Below, one piece after another: positions 45,768 through 56,600 of a stretch of DNA of 64,000 nt. The position numbers and the translations under genes are program-made. Below the pieces are notes generated by a model. That model was not told the origin of the DNA and did not search any database. It saw only the letters and a list, made by a program, of their open reading frames with translations. Source of the DNA: Nemertoderma westbladi (lineage: Eukaryota; Xenacoelomorpha; Nemertodermatida; Nemertodermatidae); NCBI GenBank assembly GCA_032718475.1, contig JAUCBJ010008936.1:1-64000 (forward strand), given 5' to 3'. The stretch's first letter is position 1. Every line of letters begins with the position of its first letter.

Positions 45768-46523
45768 TTACTTGGTCTTTAAGATATTGGTGGGCGATCT
45801 GAATATCTGACTTTCAAAGTAGGATACGTTTGCCGTTTGATCTCCACCCCCAAAACAACAAAAGTTAAAATTCTTATAAACCTGCAGCATGGCGGCATTG
45901 CCAATATGTCGTTTCCATTTGGCAACAGTAGGTACAAACGGGTTAAAGATGGCAAACGCTTCAGTCAATGTCATTATCAAATGCCGTTTTTGTTTTTTCA
46001 GTTTTTGACCTTCCACTATAACTGTAACCACATCAGCTTTCCCTGGCGAAATACGTGAAGTCTCATCATTCGAATAATATTCGACAATGGTGTTAATTGT
46101 ATCTTGATCAATCCCACTGTTAATAGTTTTCGCTTTTCCTGGCTTTATGAGAGCGATTCCCTCGGACATGGCGAGTTTCCTTATAACTTCAGACTTCTTG
46201 CGTGGACTCTTAGGCATCGACCTTTTAGCTCGCTGAACGGCTTTACATAGTGATTGAATCGTAGTATACCGACTTGAAGGCGACATACTTGTGGTGGCAT
46301 TAGAAGTGGCAGTTTGAGAAAGTTTGGCAGATTTTAGTTTCCTGAATTTTTGACCTCGTAATCTAGTCTCGACTCGAAGTTTATTCAAACTTTCCATTGA
46401 TAATTCTTGGCGTTTTTTGCTCTTCCTCTCTCTATCTAGCCGAAGAAACTCATCTTTATCCAATACCTTCCGAAGTTGAATATATTCTTTCTGTCTCTCT
46501 GCATTTGATTTCGGTTTTCCCAT
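45768..46523 (-). CDS. Basic N-terminal ORF of the PIF1 element
   Basis: 251 codons from ATG 46523. The first 100 residues are strongly basic, beginning KPKSNAERQKEYIQLRK. This ERxxxYxxxRK-type motif is common at the start of large invertebrate transposon proteins. SPRKKSEVIRKLAMSEGI and a VIVEGQKLKKQKRHLIMTLT segment follow. Frame differs from the next ORF by two, 30 bp apart. Position and orientation suggest the 5' protein of the same element; function unknown, DNA binding plausible from charge. Confidence 0.6.
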   Translation of the reverse strand: MGKPKSNAERQKEYIQLRKVLDKDEFLRLDRERKSKKRQELSMESLNKLRVETRLRGQKFRKLKSAKLSQTATSNATTSMSPSSRYTTIQSLCKAVQRAKRSMPKSPRKKSEVIRKLAMSEGIALIKPGKAKTINSGIDQDTINTIVEYYSNDETSRISPGKADVVTVIVEGQKLKKQKRHLIMTLTEAFAIFNPFVPTVAKWKRHIGNAAMLQVYKNFNFCCFGGGDQTANVSYFESQIFRSPTNILKTK

Positions 46524-46739
46524 GCTCTGATAGGCCTACTGTAATTAAATATAGATTAATTCCGCTATTAAATAAGGCACAGTTAAAGCAATAATTGTTG
46601 TAAAAGTAAATTTCGGCTTTTCAGTGGTACTGTACCTATCAAATACAAATAATATAAACACGATATAGAGAGCGATTATATTAGATCAAAGTAGAGCCAA
46701 GACTCACTTAATTTCTCACTTTGTGCCAGCTTGTGGTGT

Positions 46740-46893
46740 AACTAGAAAGTCCGTGGCCGAAGGCCGCGGACTTCTGAGGCGGGTACCCAAATAGACTGGG
46801 GTAGAGACGAGTTGATCAAACCTGTCGCGGTACCCAAATAGACTGGGGTAGAGACGAGTTTATCAAACCTGTCGCAAAGCGGACTTTCTAGTT
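46740..46893. mobile_element. 154-bp MITE-like element with a 47-bp internal tandem repeat
   Basis: AACTAGAAAGTCCG at 46740 is matched by CGGACTTTCTAGTT ending at 46893, giving 14-bp terminal inverted repeats. Inside, GGTACCCAAATAGACTGG plus GTAGAGACGAGTT and ATCAAACCTGTCGC occur twice in tandem. Confidence 0.7.
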
Positions 46894-46949
46894 GTAATAA
46901 TAAATATATAAAAATATAATATATAAAAAATATAATATGTCTGTGAATA

Positions 46950-47520
46950 CTTATATACGAGATTGCAAGTTTCAAAGGGATTGCATATTATAGGAAGCCA
47001 AGGAAGACATTGAATATTAAGTGATGCCCAGGAATCAGATTTAGCGAACTGTATGGAAAGCATGGCTGCGATGGGCTTTGCCCTGATTAGAAAGCAAATT
47101 CACGGGATTGTTGAAACTTACTGTATGCTTGGAATGGGATAATGTATAAGCCTGGCACCTCTACTATATGGTGTCCGGGAAGGGATTGGCTACAATTGTT
47201 CATGGCCCGGAATAAACTAAGCAGTAAAAAAACTAAAACAATGCAAGCAGGGGGAGTCAGTGCAATAAAAAACCCTTTCATCATCAATGATTTTTACGAT
47301 AAACTTGAAAATATTTTTCATACAACTGATCTGAAAGATAAACCTGCTAATTGTTGGAACTTCTTAGATGATTCCGGCTTTCCCATGGACCCAAATAATG
47401 TTGAAACAGTATCTCGAGTTGGTCAGAAAGTGGTTACTGTGGTTACAGTATGTAACGAAGCAAAAGCGGAATTATCGTTGAGGATTAAGGAGCTCATGGA
47501 AGATACGATACGATAATTAC
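46950..47520 (+). pseudogene. Pogo-type transposase N-terminal and catalytic start, degenerate
   Basis: In + frames: an HTH psq-like segment (KGIAYYRKPRKTLNI), then a CENP-B-type region (ESDLANCMESMAAMGFALIRK, QIHGIVETYC), then GRDWLQLFMARNKLSS and INDFYDKLENIF, then KPANCWNFLDDSGFPMDP. The last carries the first catalytic Asp of a DDE_1 pogo/Tigger transposase. The remainder of the catalytic domain is replaced by other sequence after VSRVGQ. Frame changes near 47050 and 47140 indicate decay. The 3' half belongs to a block shared with the inverted copy at 10.7-11.1 kb. Confidence 0.82.
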
Positions 47521-49309
47521 ATACGAAATTTACTGAGTTAATAAAATTAGCTAAAACAAAGGACAATTATATTTCTGTCCTTAGGGAACTCATCTAAATA
47601 TAATAGATAGAGTGCTTTATAATTTATTATTTTTGTAAAAGTGTCCTCCAGAGATTTTGTGACCTCAGCAGTTAGAGCCCAGCATGGACTCCCATACAGG
47701 AGTACTGGAACTAATGCTGCTCTAAATAATCGGACCTAAGGTTTCCGATGAATTCTATGTGAAGTGTTACTTCCAAATCCTGGAAAGCACATCCAATACT
47801 GCCCACGCCCAGCCCATGCCTATCCCTTACATTTACCATAGCATTCTTAATGCATGCTGCATTGGTGGATTGTATGGTGGTGGTGGTGACAAAATGTTTT
47901 TGATAAGACGGCATGTAGCATCTCAATGTGCAGTATCAATGCAGTAGTAGTAATAGAGATGTACAGTATTTATTCACTATTAAGCGGTTGTTAACAGAAA
48001 GTTTACCGAATGAGAGCTGAGCACTATCACATTTATCCACTGAGACAAGATTCGAGAAGTGGGGCTGAACTTTCCAGTAAAGCTGATTCCACTCCATAGT
48101 GTCATGAGTATTAATAACCAAAACACTACAAAATATATTTAATTCAATATAGGACATTATATATCTATAGGACAGTATGCAGTGATGCAGGGGATGGAAG
48201 TAGGTCTACAGTAAATATGATTAGAAAGTATATCTAGCAGTTCAGTCTAGTAGGTGATTTAGTAGTGGTAGTCTAGTAGGTGGGTTAGGCTTTTATTAGA
48301 CTGTAAGAAGCATCTTGTCTTTAGTTCGAATAAAGTGTAATTATAATTAAGACAGAAATTAAGTGGACGCAGAGTGGATATGGATAAGTATATAGTATGT
48401 AATGTGTACTGTTGCCAGCTCTCAAGTGTTAGCAGGTACAGCTCCGTTTGCAGTGTCCGTCAACATTCTGGTTGGCCTAGTCTTTGGAGGTTAAAAAGTT
48501 GTAATTTACTGTATAAAGGTACATATTTCCCGCCATGGTGGATTTGGGTTGGTAAATAAAAAACTGCTACCCACAGTCTAACAGTTTATAATTATTACAT
48601 AGTTTTGTAGGTTAGCAAAATGATGTTTGTTTACACTATTTGTGTGTGGGTCTTGCATTGTCAAAAATTTGAAGGAAAAGTTGTGTTTTTTATGGTTTTA
48701 GGCCATTTCAGACACTTCTAGCAATGGGAAAAGTCATATTAAAAAAAAAAATTTCTTTCTAATTGAATTAATATTACATAGTTTTGTAAAAAATGTTGTT
48801 TGTTTGAACTAATTGTGCGGGGTCATGCATTGTCAAAAATTTGGAAAGTGATGTTTTTATGTGGTTTTAGGCAATTTCACACATTTCTATAACATAGGGA
48901 AAAGTTACATTCACAGTTACATTTTTTTCGATCTACCCTAATGTATAGTACATATGACTGATTGAAGTGATCATATTTTTTGTTTAAAAAATGAATTCTC
49001 TTATTTGTTGTATATTAAGGGGGGGGGGGGGGGGGGGGTGGTGGTGGGAGGGGGTAACCCCCCTCGCTAAAAATTTAAGAAATTTGTATTTTATTGCATC
49101 TAGAGTAGATTTTAAAATAATGGGGATTTCAAATCTGAAAACGGCTTAGACATCAGATCATTAAAAACTCCTATTACTTCACTGGTTGAATCAGGGTAAG
49201 CCACAGTTATATGACCTGGCTGCAGCCACGTAGTGCAAACAACCCCAGTATATTCGACATTAATATGATGACCCGGATCAGTTGTGAATATAATCACACA
49301 ATATGCCAT
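47268..49309. mobile_element. Pogo-containing repeat, copy B (longer form)
   Basis: Blocks 47268-47625 and 48939-49309 are reverse complements of copy A at 10.3-11.1 kb. Here they are 1.3 kb apart instead of 18 bp, so copy A is a deletion form or copy B has an insert. G-run at 49020-49038 and C-run at about 49362-49387. The insert contains a LINE RT scrap at 47635-47735. Confidence 0.78.
47635..47735 (-). pseudogene. LINE RT C-terminal scrap
   Basis: The minus-strand reading gives LFRAALVPVLLYGSPCWALT, the conserved post-RT motif of many non-LTR elements. Only about 35 residues remain. Confidence 0.65.
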
Positions 49310-49320
49310 GGCCATCACAC

Positions 49321-50509
49321 ATATGCCAATATGCCATCACACAATTTTTACTGCGTCCAGTCCCCCCCCCCCCCCCCCCCCCCCCCCTCTATCTGATTTA
49401 AATTTAAAAGTTACACAATATGATTCGCATGAAAACGATAACCAAATAAGTTATAAGTAAATTATTATTATTATTACCAGTATACAATTAACAGTTAATC
49501 ATTAACGGGTAAAAATCACTATAATTGGCCAAAACTAAACAAAAACATTAGACATAGACACGCCGTAACTCGATCATTTCCAATAAGTTATACTGTATGT
49601 TAAAATGAACGGCATTATTTGGTATTTAAGGAATTGACCAATCAGTAATATCCTTTGTCATTTAATAATATTATTAATCAAATCGTTAAAAATTGTTTTG
49701 TTTTCAACTTGCCCAAACATTATAAAATATGTAGAGGTTTATTGAAATAAGAGATAAAAAACAAGAAGGAAATGTCCCCCTTGTAATGCGTCCCTCCATT
49801 ACAGGCTCTATACTGTACTATACCAAAAGGGCAATATACATTACAATACTGGGGGGACTTAAATTAAAACACAAATAGAGCTAGTAAAGTAAAATTTAAT
49901 AGCTGCTCATGTTCATTGTGGACATCATATATGTTTATAGGTTATGAAACAAAAAAATTTGACGAAAATTCCAACCTAATTTTAGCCACTTTTACTGATT
50001 TTGACCCTACACTTAATCATTAACATAAAATGAATTAATTAAATAAAACCAATTTTTAAAACCTTCTAAAATTTATTTTGTGTTTGCGGTCATTTCGCAC
50101 CATAATAATCAAATAATCAATAATTAACACAATATTGTCATAATGTCACAAGATGTCATAATTTATAAAGCAAATAATTCTAAAAAAATTAAATATTGAA
50201 AGATTGTTAATCAATGTTGTGAACATTTCCTGAAAATTTCATGAGGTTTGGGTTCATCCATTGTACTGAAAACGTTTTACCTACTATAGACTGTCTGTCT
50301 GTCGGTCTGTCTGTCTGTCAGTCTTTGGCAATGTATGCAAGTTGACGACCTAACTTAAAAATTAAAACTATGGGAGTTTTCTTGCCGGGCCGGGGATTTC
50401 GTTTTAGGGCTTGGCAGTGTGTCACGAAGTGCTACATTGAAACATATTTATATTTTTTCAGCGTATGGGGGCATGCTGAGTGCATTGGACTCATTGAGTC
50501 ATACGAGAA
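49321..50509. other. AT-rich non-coding stretch
   Basis: Only a CTGT-type simple repeat at about 50288-50325 is notable. No gene is supportable. Confidence 0.45.
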
Positions 50510-50639
50510 ATGAAATGGGTCTGTAGGACTCACGTAGAGTGTCAAAAGAAAAGAACGCCCGAAGAAGCTGCTCTATTAAAGGCGAAGTGGGATGCGAAGA
50601 ATAACCGCACTGCTGCCTGCTCAAGTGGACCCATGCCAC

Positions 50640-51190
50640 GTGCAAACAATGGACACGCGCCTGGTGCAAAGAACAGAACCGCGCCTGGTGCAAAGAACAG
50701 AACCGCACCGGGTGCAAAGAACGGAACCGCACCGGGTGCAAAGAATGGAACTGCGCCGGGTGCAAAGAACGGACCCGCGCTGGGTGCAAAGAACGGAACC
50801 GAGCCAGGTGCAAAGAACGGACCCGCGCTGGGTGCAAAGAATGGAACTGCGCCGGGTGCAAAGAACGGAACCACGCTGGGTTCAAAGAACGGAACCGCGC
50901 CGGGTGCAAAGAACGGAACCGCGGCGTGTGCAAAGAACGGACCCGCGCTGGGTGCAAAGAATGGAACTGCGCCGGGTGCAAAGAACAGAACCGCGCTGGG
51001 TTCAAATAACGGAACCGCACCGGGTGCAAAGAACGGAACCGCGGCGTGTGCAAAGAACGGACCCGCGCTGGGTGCAAAGAATGGAACTGCGCCGGGTGCA
51101 AAGAACGGAACCGCGCTGGGTTCAAAGAATGGAACCGCGCCGGGTGCAAAGAACGGAACCGCGGCGTGTGCAAAGAACGGAGCTGCGCAG
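50640..51190. repeat. 24-bp minisatellite with 120-bp higher-order units, open in several frames
   Basis: The unit is GGGTGCAAAGAACGGAACCGCGCC with small variants. A five-unit block (variants ending GCGCTG, GCGCCG, GCGCTG with TTCAAAG, GCGCCG, GGCGTG) repeats near 50820-50937, 50938-51057 and 51058-51177. Because 24 is a multiple of three, ORFs stay open on both strands. The + frame 50510-51292 (260 aa, repeat GAKNGTAP) begins outside the array with a KKRTPEEAALLKAKWDAKN segment, the only hint of real coding. Confidence 0.92.
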
Positions 51191-51463
51191 GTTCACAGTT
51201 CAGACCAACAACGGGTGACACAGGGAGGTCGTGTCCAAAGAACACTCGCTCGGCTAAAAAACGTTGTTGTACTGTTTTTCCGATTTAAATAACTTGTGAA
51301 TTATGAATACTTGTGAATATTTTAAATTGATTCAAATTATTATTATGATATATTTAGCTAAGTATATTATATCTGTCTGTCTGTCTGTCCGCCTGTCAAA
51401 ATATAAGGAAAGCGTTCCACCTTACTAAAAGTTTCGTTACAGTATGGGGTTATTGGTAAAAAG

Positions 51464-51755
51464 TTAATTTCAGGCAAACAGGAAAATCCTACACATTGAG
51501 AGTTATATAAAACTTAATATAAGCCACTGATTAATAAACTGTTTAAATTAATTTCAGGCAAACAGGAAAATCCTACACATTGAGAGTTCTATAAAACTTA
51601 ATATAAGCCACTGATTGATAAACTGTTTAAATTAATTTCAGGCAAACAGGAAAATCCTACACATTGAGAGTTATATAAAATTTAATATAAGCCACTGATT
51701 GATAAACTGTTTAAATTAATTTCAGGCAAACAGGAAAATCCTACACATTGAGATT
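51464..51755. repeat. 84-bp tandem repeat, 3.4 copies
   Basis: TTAATTTCAGGCAAACAGG starts units at 51464, 51548, 51632 and 51716. Units differ by only a few bases. It ends a few bases before the DUF6589-like gene's stop. Confidence 0.95.
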
Positions 51756-51767
51756 TGAGATGAGCAA

Positions 51768-52171
51768 TTATAAAGATGTTAGTTTTGTGAGAAGTTCTAC
51801 ATAATCCTTCTTTAATTTACATTGCTTAAGTTTTTGATTATATGTATCTTTATCATCTAAATCCATAGCATCAATGATGAGTTGTACTTGATCTAAGAGT
51901 TCGACTACTGTCCAATTAGTAATTCGTGATGCAAGGAACTCTTCATCCTTCGATATTGGAATGTTTTTCAGCCTGTCGATTTCAAAAAAGTTCGGCCCCT
52001 CCTTCAAAAAACGTTTTACAACATTCTTAAAACGTACAATTCCAACCTTTTTTATATCGGAAAATTGGGACGACAACTGAGTGCTGCCAATACCTCTGGT
52101 TGGCATGGATAGTGTGGGGTCGCATATTGGAGAGGAGACTACGACGTCTTGCTATCTTATGACGGCAGCAG
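51768..52171 (-). pseudogene. DUF6589-like gene, 3' part, left of the gypsy insertion
   Basis: The minus-strand segment running from the gypsy edge down to a stop at 51768. The last 112 codons (from ATG 52106) include TRGIGSTQLSSQFSDIKKVG and a helical DKDTYNQKLKQCKLKKDYVE tail. It shares strand with the 5' part on the far side of the element. The AGCAG target duplication joins the two flanks. Assignment to the same gene rests on this continuity and orientation, not on a recognised domain in this half. Confidence 0.5.
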
Positions 52172-52406
52172 TATAAGACTGACTAGTCTCATAAAATAAA
52201 AACAAAGGTTTTCTGTTAACTAGTGAATGAATTTTATTACATTAAGAATAGTGGTATATGATACAATACAAGGCCAAAGGTTAAATGTGTGTTAGCTCCG
52301 TGTACTGTATGAATACTCATAGTTACATGATAATTAATTATTGATTGCGGTAATTAGATATTGACATATCAATTCTACTGTACACTGTCATATAGTTAGT
52401 CTTACA
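52172..52406 (-). repeat. 3' LTR of the gypsy element
   Basis: 235 bp, matching 57067-57301 throughout. The polypurine tract AAGAAAGGGAG (minus sense) lies just upstream at about 52409-52420. Confidence 0.96.
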
Positions 52407-52638
52407 TAACTCCCTTTCTTAAAAAGCGGAGCACTAATATAAATTTGGAAGTAATACAATATATTTGTTTCTAGATTACACATGATATCGTCACAAAATA
52501 GGAAAATATTATTCAGATATTCACTAATTATGTTAAATAAGATTTAAATACGATTAAGTTAAATTCAATTCCATATTAACAATACATATATAATACGCAC
52601 TGCATTAAAGAAAAAAAAATCTAATTTAAAATATGAAA

Positions 52639-53680
52639 TTATAATTTGAATGTAACACGCTTATTTAATTTTACATGAGTTTCATTTTTAGCCTCACTTT
52701 CTATAACTGGTTTCACCCGGTCTAGAGAAATTACCTCGGGTGTATTGTGTCGTTGAATGGTGACGGTTTTGTCACCCAATTGTATTACTGGGTATGGTCC
52801 GAGATAGCAAGGTTTCAGTGATCCACGTTTAATGGGGTCTCTCAACCAAATCTGCTTCGCATATTTCAGTGAAGTCGGAACATAGGATTTAGATTTATGA
52901 ACTCTTACCGGTGGAATGAAAGAATCAACTTTATTATAGAGCTTAGAAACGAAGTCTGGTAAATCGGTTAATTTCTCAGGTTCGAAGAATTGTCCGGGTA
53001 GATATAACTCAGTTCCGTAGAGAAGCTGTGATGGGGAGTAACCATGGCAACCAGCTGCGGATCTAATACCAAGAAGTACTAATGGCAATTCGTTGAACCA
53101 TTTTTCGTTATTACATTTCGCTCGAAGTGAGTTTTTAAGTTGCCTGTGAAACCTTTCTACAAGACCATTGCAAGCAGAATGGTATGCAGTTGTCCTCGCA
53201 CGTTCAATTCCTAGTTGATTTGTTAAAATTCTGAATAACCTCGACTCAAATTGAGATCCTTGATCTGTAATTATTTTACGTGGGATACCGAAACGACTAA
53301 TCCACGAATCCAGAAATGCATTAGCTATACTCTCAGCGGAAATAGATCGTAGGGGCACAACTTCTGGCCAGCGAGTAGACCGATCGACCGCAGTAAATAG
53401 ATATCTGTATCCACATGAAGATGGCAATGGGCCGACTATATCCAGGTGAACTGTATCTAGACGCGACAAAGTTGGAATAGTTCCAATGGGCGGTTTAGTA
53501 TGAAGAGAGATTTTTGACTTCTGACATTCAAGACATTCCCGTGCCCATTCTTTTATTTGACGATTCATTGCGGGCCAAATATATCGCGCGCATATTAGTT
53601 TCCGTGTTTCTTCAGGACCGGCATGAGATAGATTGTGAAAAGTGTGAAAAATTTTCTTTCTGAGTTTAGTTGGTAAGTAT
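52639..53680 (-). CDS. Gypsy integrase ORF
   Basis: The first ATG is at 53568, but the same frame upstream encodes the zinc-finger start (HNLSHAGPEET, about 53640), so integrase runs on from gag-pol by a frame change. H2C2 finger: HNLSH ... CLEC. Catalytic triad: VHLDIVGPLP (D), ITDQGSQFES (D), NGLVERFHRQLK (E). The C-terminus has YLGPYPVIQ, a GPY-type motif, and no chromodomain. It would join the cDNA to genomic DNA. The register break relative to pol at about 53735 is either a one-base loss or a programmed -1 shift. Confidence 0.92.
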
Positions 53681-56600
53681 GGTCTAAGATTTTCACCAGA
53701 GTTGTCATAGTAAACAGTTTTGCCGTTTTTTTCAGCTGTTTTAAGGGCAATGTTGTTTTAGCAAAGAATTGCTGCAACGAATTATCTTCATACTGATAGT
53801 CAGATAATTCCTCAAAATTATCTAACGAAATGGCCGCTAGAGGGCGTGATAGGGCATCAGCAACTATATTTTCTGAACCAGCTATGTATTTAATTGTGCT
53901 GTCAAACTCGGAAATGTAGGAAAGCCAACGAGCCTGCTGCGGACTTGGATTTTTCATATTGAGACAGTTCAAAAGTGGTTTGTGGTCCGTCAATATAGTG
54001 ATATTCTGTCCAAGCAACCATTCATGATGCTTTAAAGCAGAGAATATCGCTAAAAGTTCTCGATCGAATGTTGATTTTTGACATTCATTTGGCGTTAGTT
54101 TTTTAGAGTAAAATGCTAAAGGTTCGGAATGGCCATTTACGGTTTGATTAATCACTGCGCCGATGGCGTAATTCGATGCATCGGTGGTAACCACAATAGG
54201 TGCGTCTTTCTGAGGAAATGCCAAGGTGACTGCGTTGGATAGAGCTTGTTTCAATGAATTAAATGCGGATCTTTCATCTGGAGTAAATTCAATATCAGCA
54301 CTCTTTAATGTATTCCTTGTTAGATCAGTTAAGGGAGCAGCTATTGTAGAAAATTTTGGTACAAAGCGGTGATAGAAACCACAAGTACCGAGAAAGCGTC
54401 GGAGCGAAGCAACTGTTTTCGGTTCTGAAAAATTTCTAACTGCTTCCAATTTAGTATCAATGGGGCGAACTCCATGTTTCGAAATTTCGTAACCTAAAAA
54501 TTTGACTTCATTTTTGAAGAATGAGCACTTCGAGATTTTTGCCTTTAATCCGTAGCGTTTCAAACGTTCGAGAACTGCTTCAACATCTCTGTAATGTTGT
54601 TCAGGATTTTGACTCGCAATTAAGATGTCATCTATATATCCCACAGCAAATTTAACGTCATATAATACCATATCTATGAGCCTTTGAAATGACTGACTTG
54701 CGTTTCTTAATCCGAAAGGCATTCTACGATATGAAAACATACCAAACGGTGTAGTGATAGAAGTTTTGTTTACATCTTCATCTGCTACAGGAATTTGATG
54801 AAATGCTTTAGCTAAATCAATTTTTGTGAAAATTGTACAACCTCGAAAATTATCTGTTATATCGGCCATGTTGGGCATTGGGTAGTTGTCAGGCACAGTC
54901 TGCTTATTTAAATTTCTATAATCACCACAGGGCCTTATAGAACCGTCTGCTTTTAATACTGTATGCAGCGCAGAACTCCAAGGTGATTCACTCCGCTCAA
55001 TAATTCTGTTGCGAAGTAAGATGTCAAATTCATTACGTACAGATTCTAATCGACTTCCAAACAATCGCCTGGGTTTTGAGTAACAAGGCGGGCCTGTAGT
55101 TATAATATGATGCTTAACTGGATGCTTAATGGGATCTGCTGCAGAAATTTCGCTGAAAACTGACTTATATTCACACAATAAATTTTTAACTTGGGGATTT
55201 TGTACATTGTATAAGTTCATGTCTGTCGTGGCTTTTATAAAATTAACTTTATACGTCCCTGTGCTACCGACTGCACTTTTGTCACTTGTAATACCAATAA
55301 CACTTACAAAACATAATAATATACCAAAGATAAGAAAAAGTTGCGATAGGAAAGATCGATTAGATATGAAAATAAATGGACAACTAGCAACAAAAAGCAA
55401 AATAAGCAAAATATGTTTCAACAAAAATATAGAAGACTTATTAGATTTGCGAACAGACGCACTACTAAAAGTTTCAGAATAATTACTAGAATCGTGATTT
55501 ATACCATTGATATTTGTATTTCTAGTTTCCATAAAGATACGTCCGTTCTTACAATCAATATTTACTTTATAATGCCGCAAAAAATCCAAACCCAAAATAG
55601 GTTGACTCACATCAGCTACTATGAATTTCCACGAAAATTTCCTAGCAGATAAACTCGGAATGGAAAAATTTAAATTTCCACAACCGTAGGTTTTGATATT
55701 AGACGAATTGGCGGCTGTTAAAGTAGTAAGTAAATTATCAGAAGTAGATTCTAACAAATGTGAGTAACATTTAGGTACAATCGAAAAGTCACTGCCAGAA
55801 TCTACTAAAAATTGATCAACAGGATCTGCCTTTACATTTATGGAGTAAATTTCATTATTATTATTAGCACTATTATTATTATTTGCATTAAATCCTATAT
55901 TATTATCTGAGTTACCTGGATTATTCGGTCCCTTTCGCATTTGGTAATTGCATGGTGGTTGACATTTGGCAGCGTCTTGTCCAAACTGAAAGTGGTAATA
56001 GCACCATGATCCTTTAGGATCGTAGCTGCGACTATGTGACTGCGATCGATAGGGACCACGCGACTGGGATCGATTACGAGAATAACCTCCCCTAGATGGC
56101 GTTCGGCGATAACGGGAACGACCGCTCCGAGATGATGAAAGATCTTTTAGCTGAGCGTTGATCTCAGCAACTTGATCGCTGAGCAACTTTTGAGACTCAA
56201 TCAGAAGTTTCTGTGACTGTTGTAGAATATTAAGTTCGGAGACCTGTGCAACTGGACATGGATTGGTAGATTGTGATTGCTGTTGCTCGATCATTTTGTC
56301 GGCAATTTCTGCAAGCTTCTCTAAAGACAGATCACCGAGAGTACTTAGAACAATGCTGATAGTTGGCGGTAGGATCTCCAGGAAACGGAGACGTATGATT
56401 TGATCATTACCAGTACCTGGAGCTAGGCGCTGCATCTGCCTAATGATGGCAGAGGGTTTGCGGTCCCCGAGCTCCTGGGCCTCAAGTAGTTTTCGCAATC
56501 GTCGCTCATCACTATCGGCTAAATGTGATATGATGTTCTCTTTGATAGTATTGAATGAGTCTTCCACATTAACACCTGCATCGAGAATAATTTCCGTTGG

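Noticed and set aside
43227-46523. Helitron
   Set aside because: The PIF1 helicase is clear, but no HUH Rep domain and no CTRR-hairpin end is visible, and a GIY-YIG domain follows.
55129-55652. Plus-strand ORFs over the gypsy element
   Set aside because: Antisense to gag-pol with no motifs of their own.
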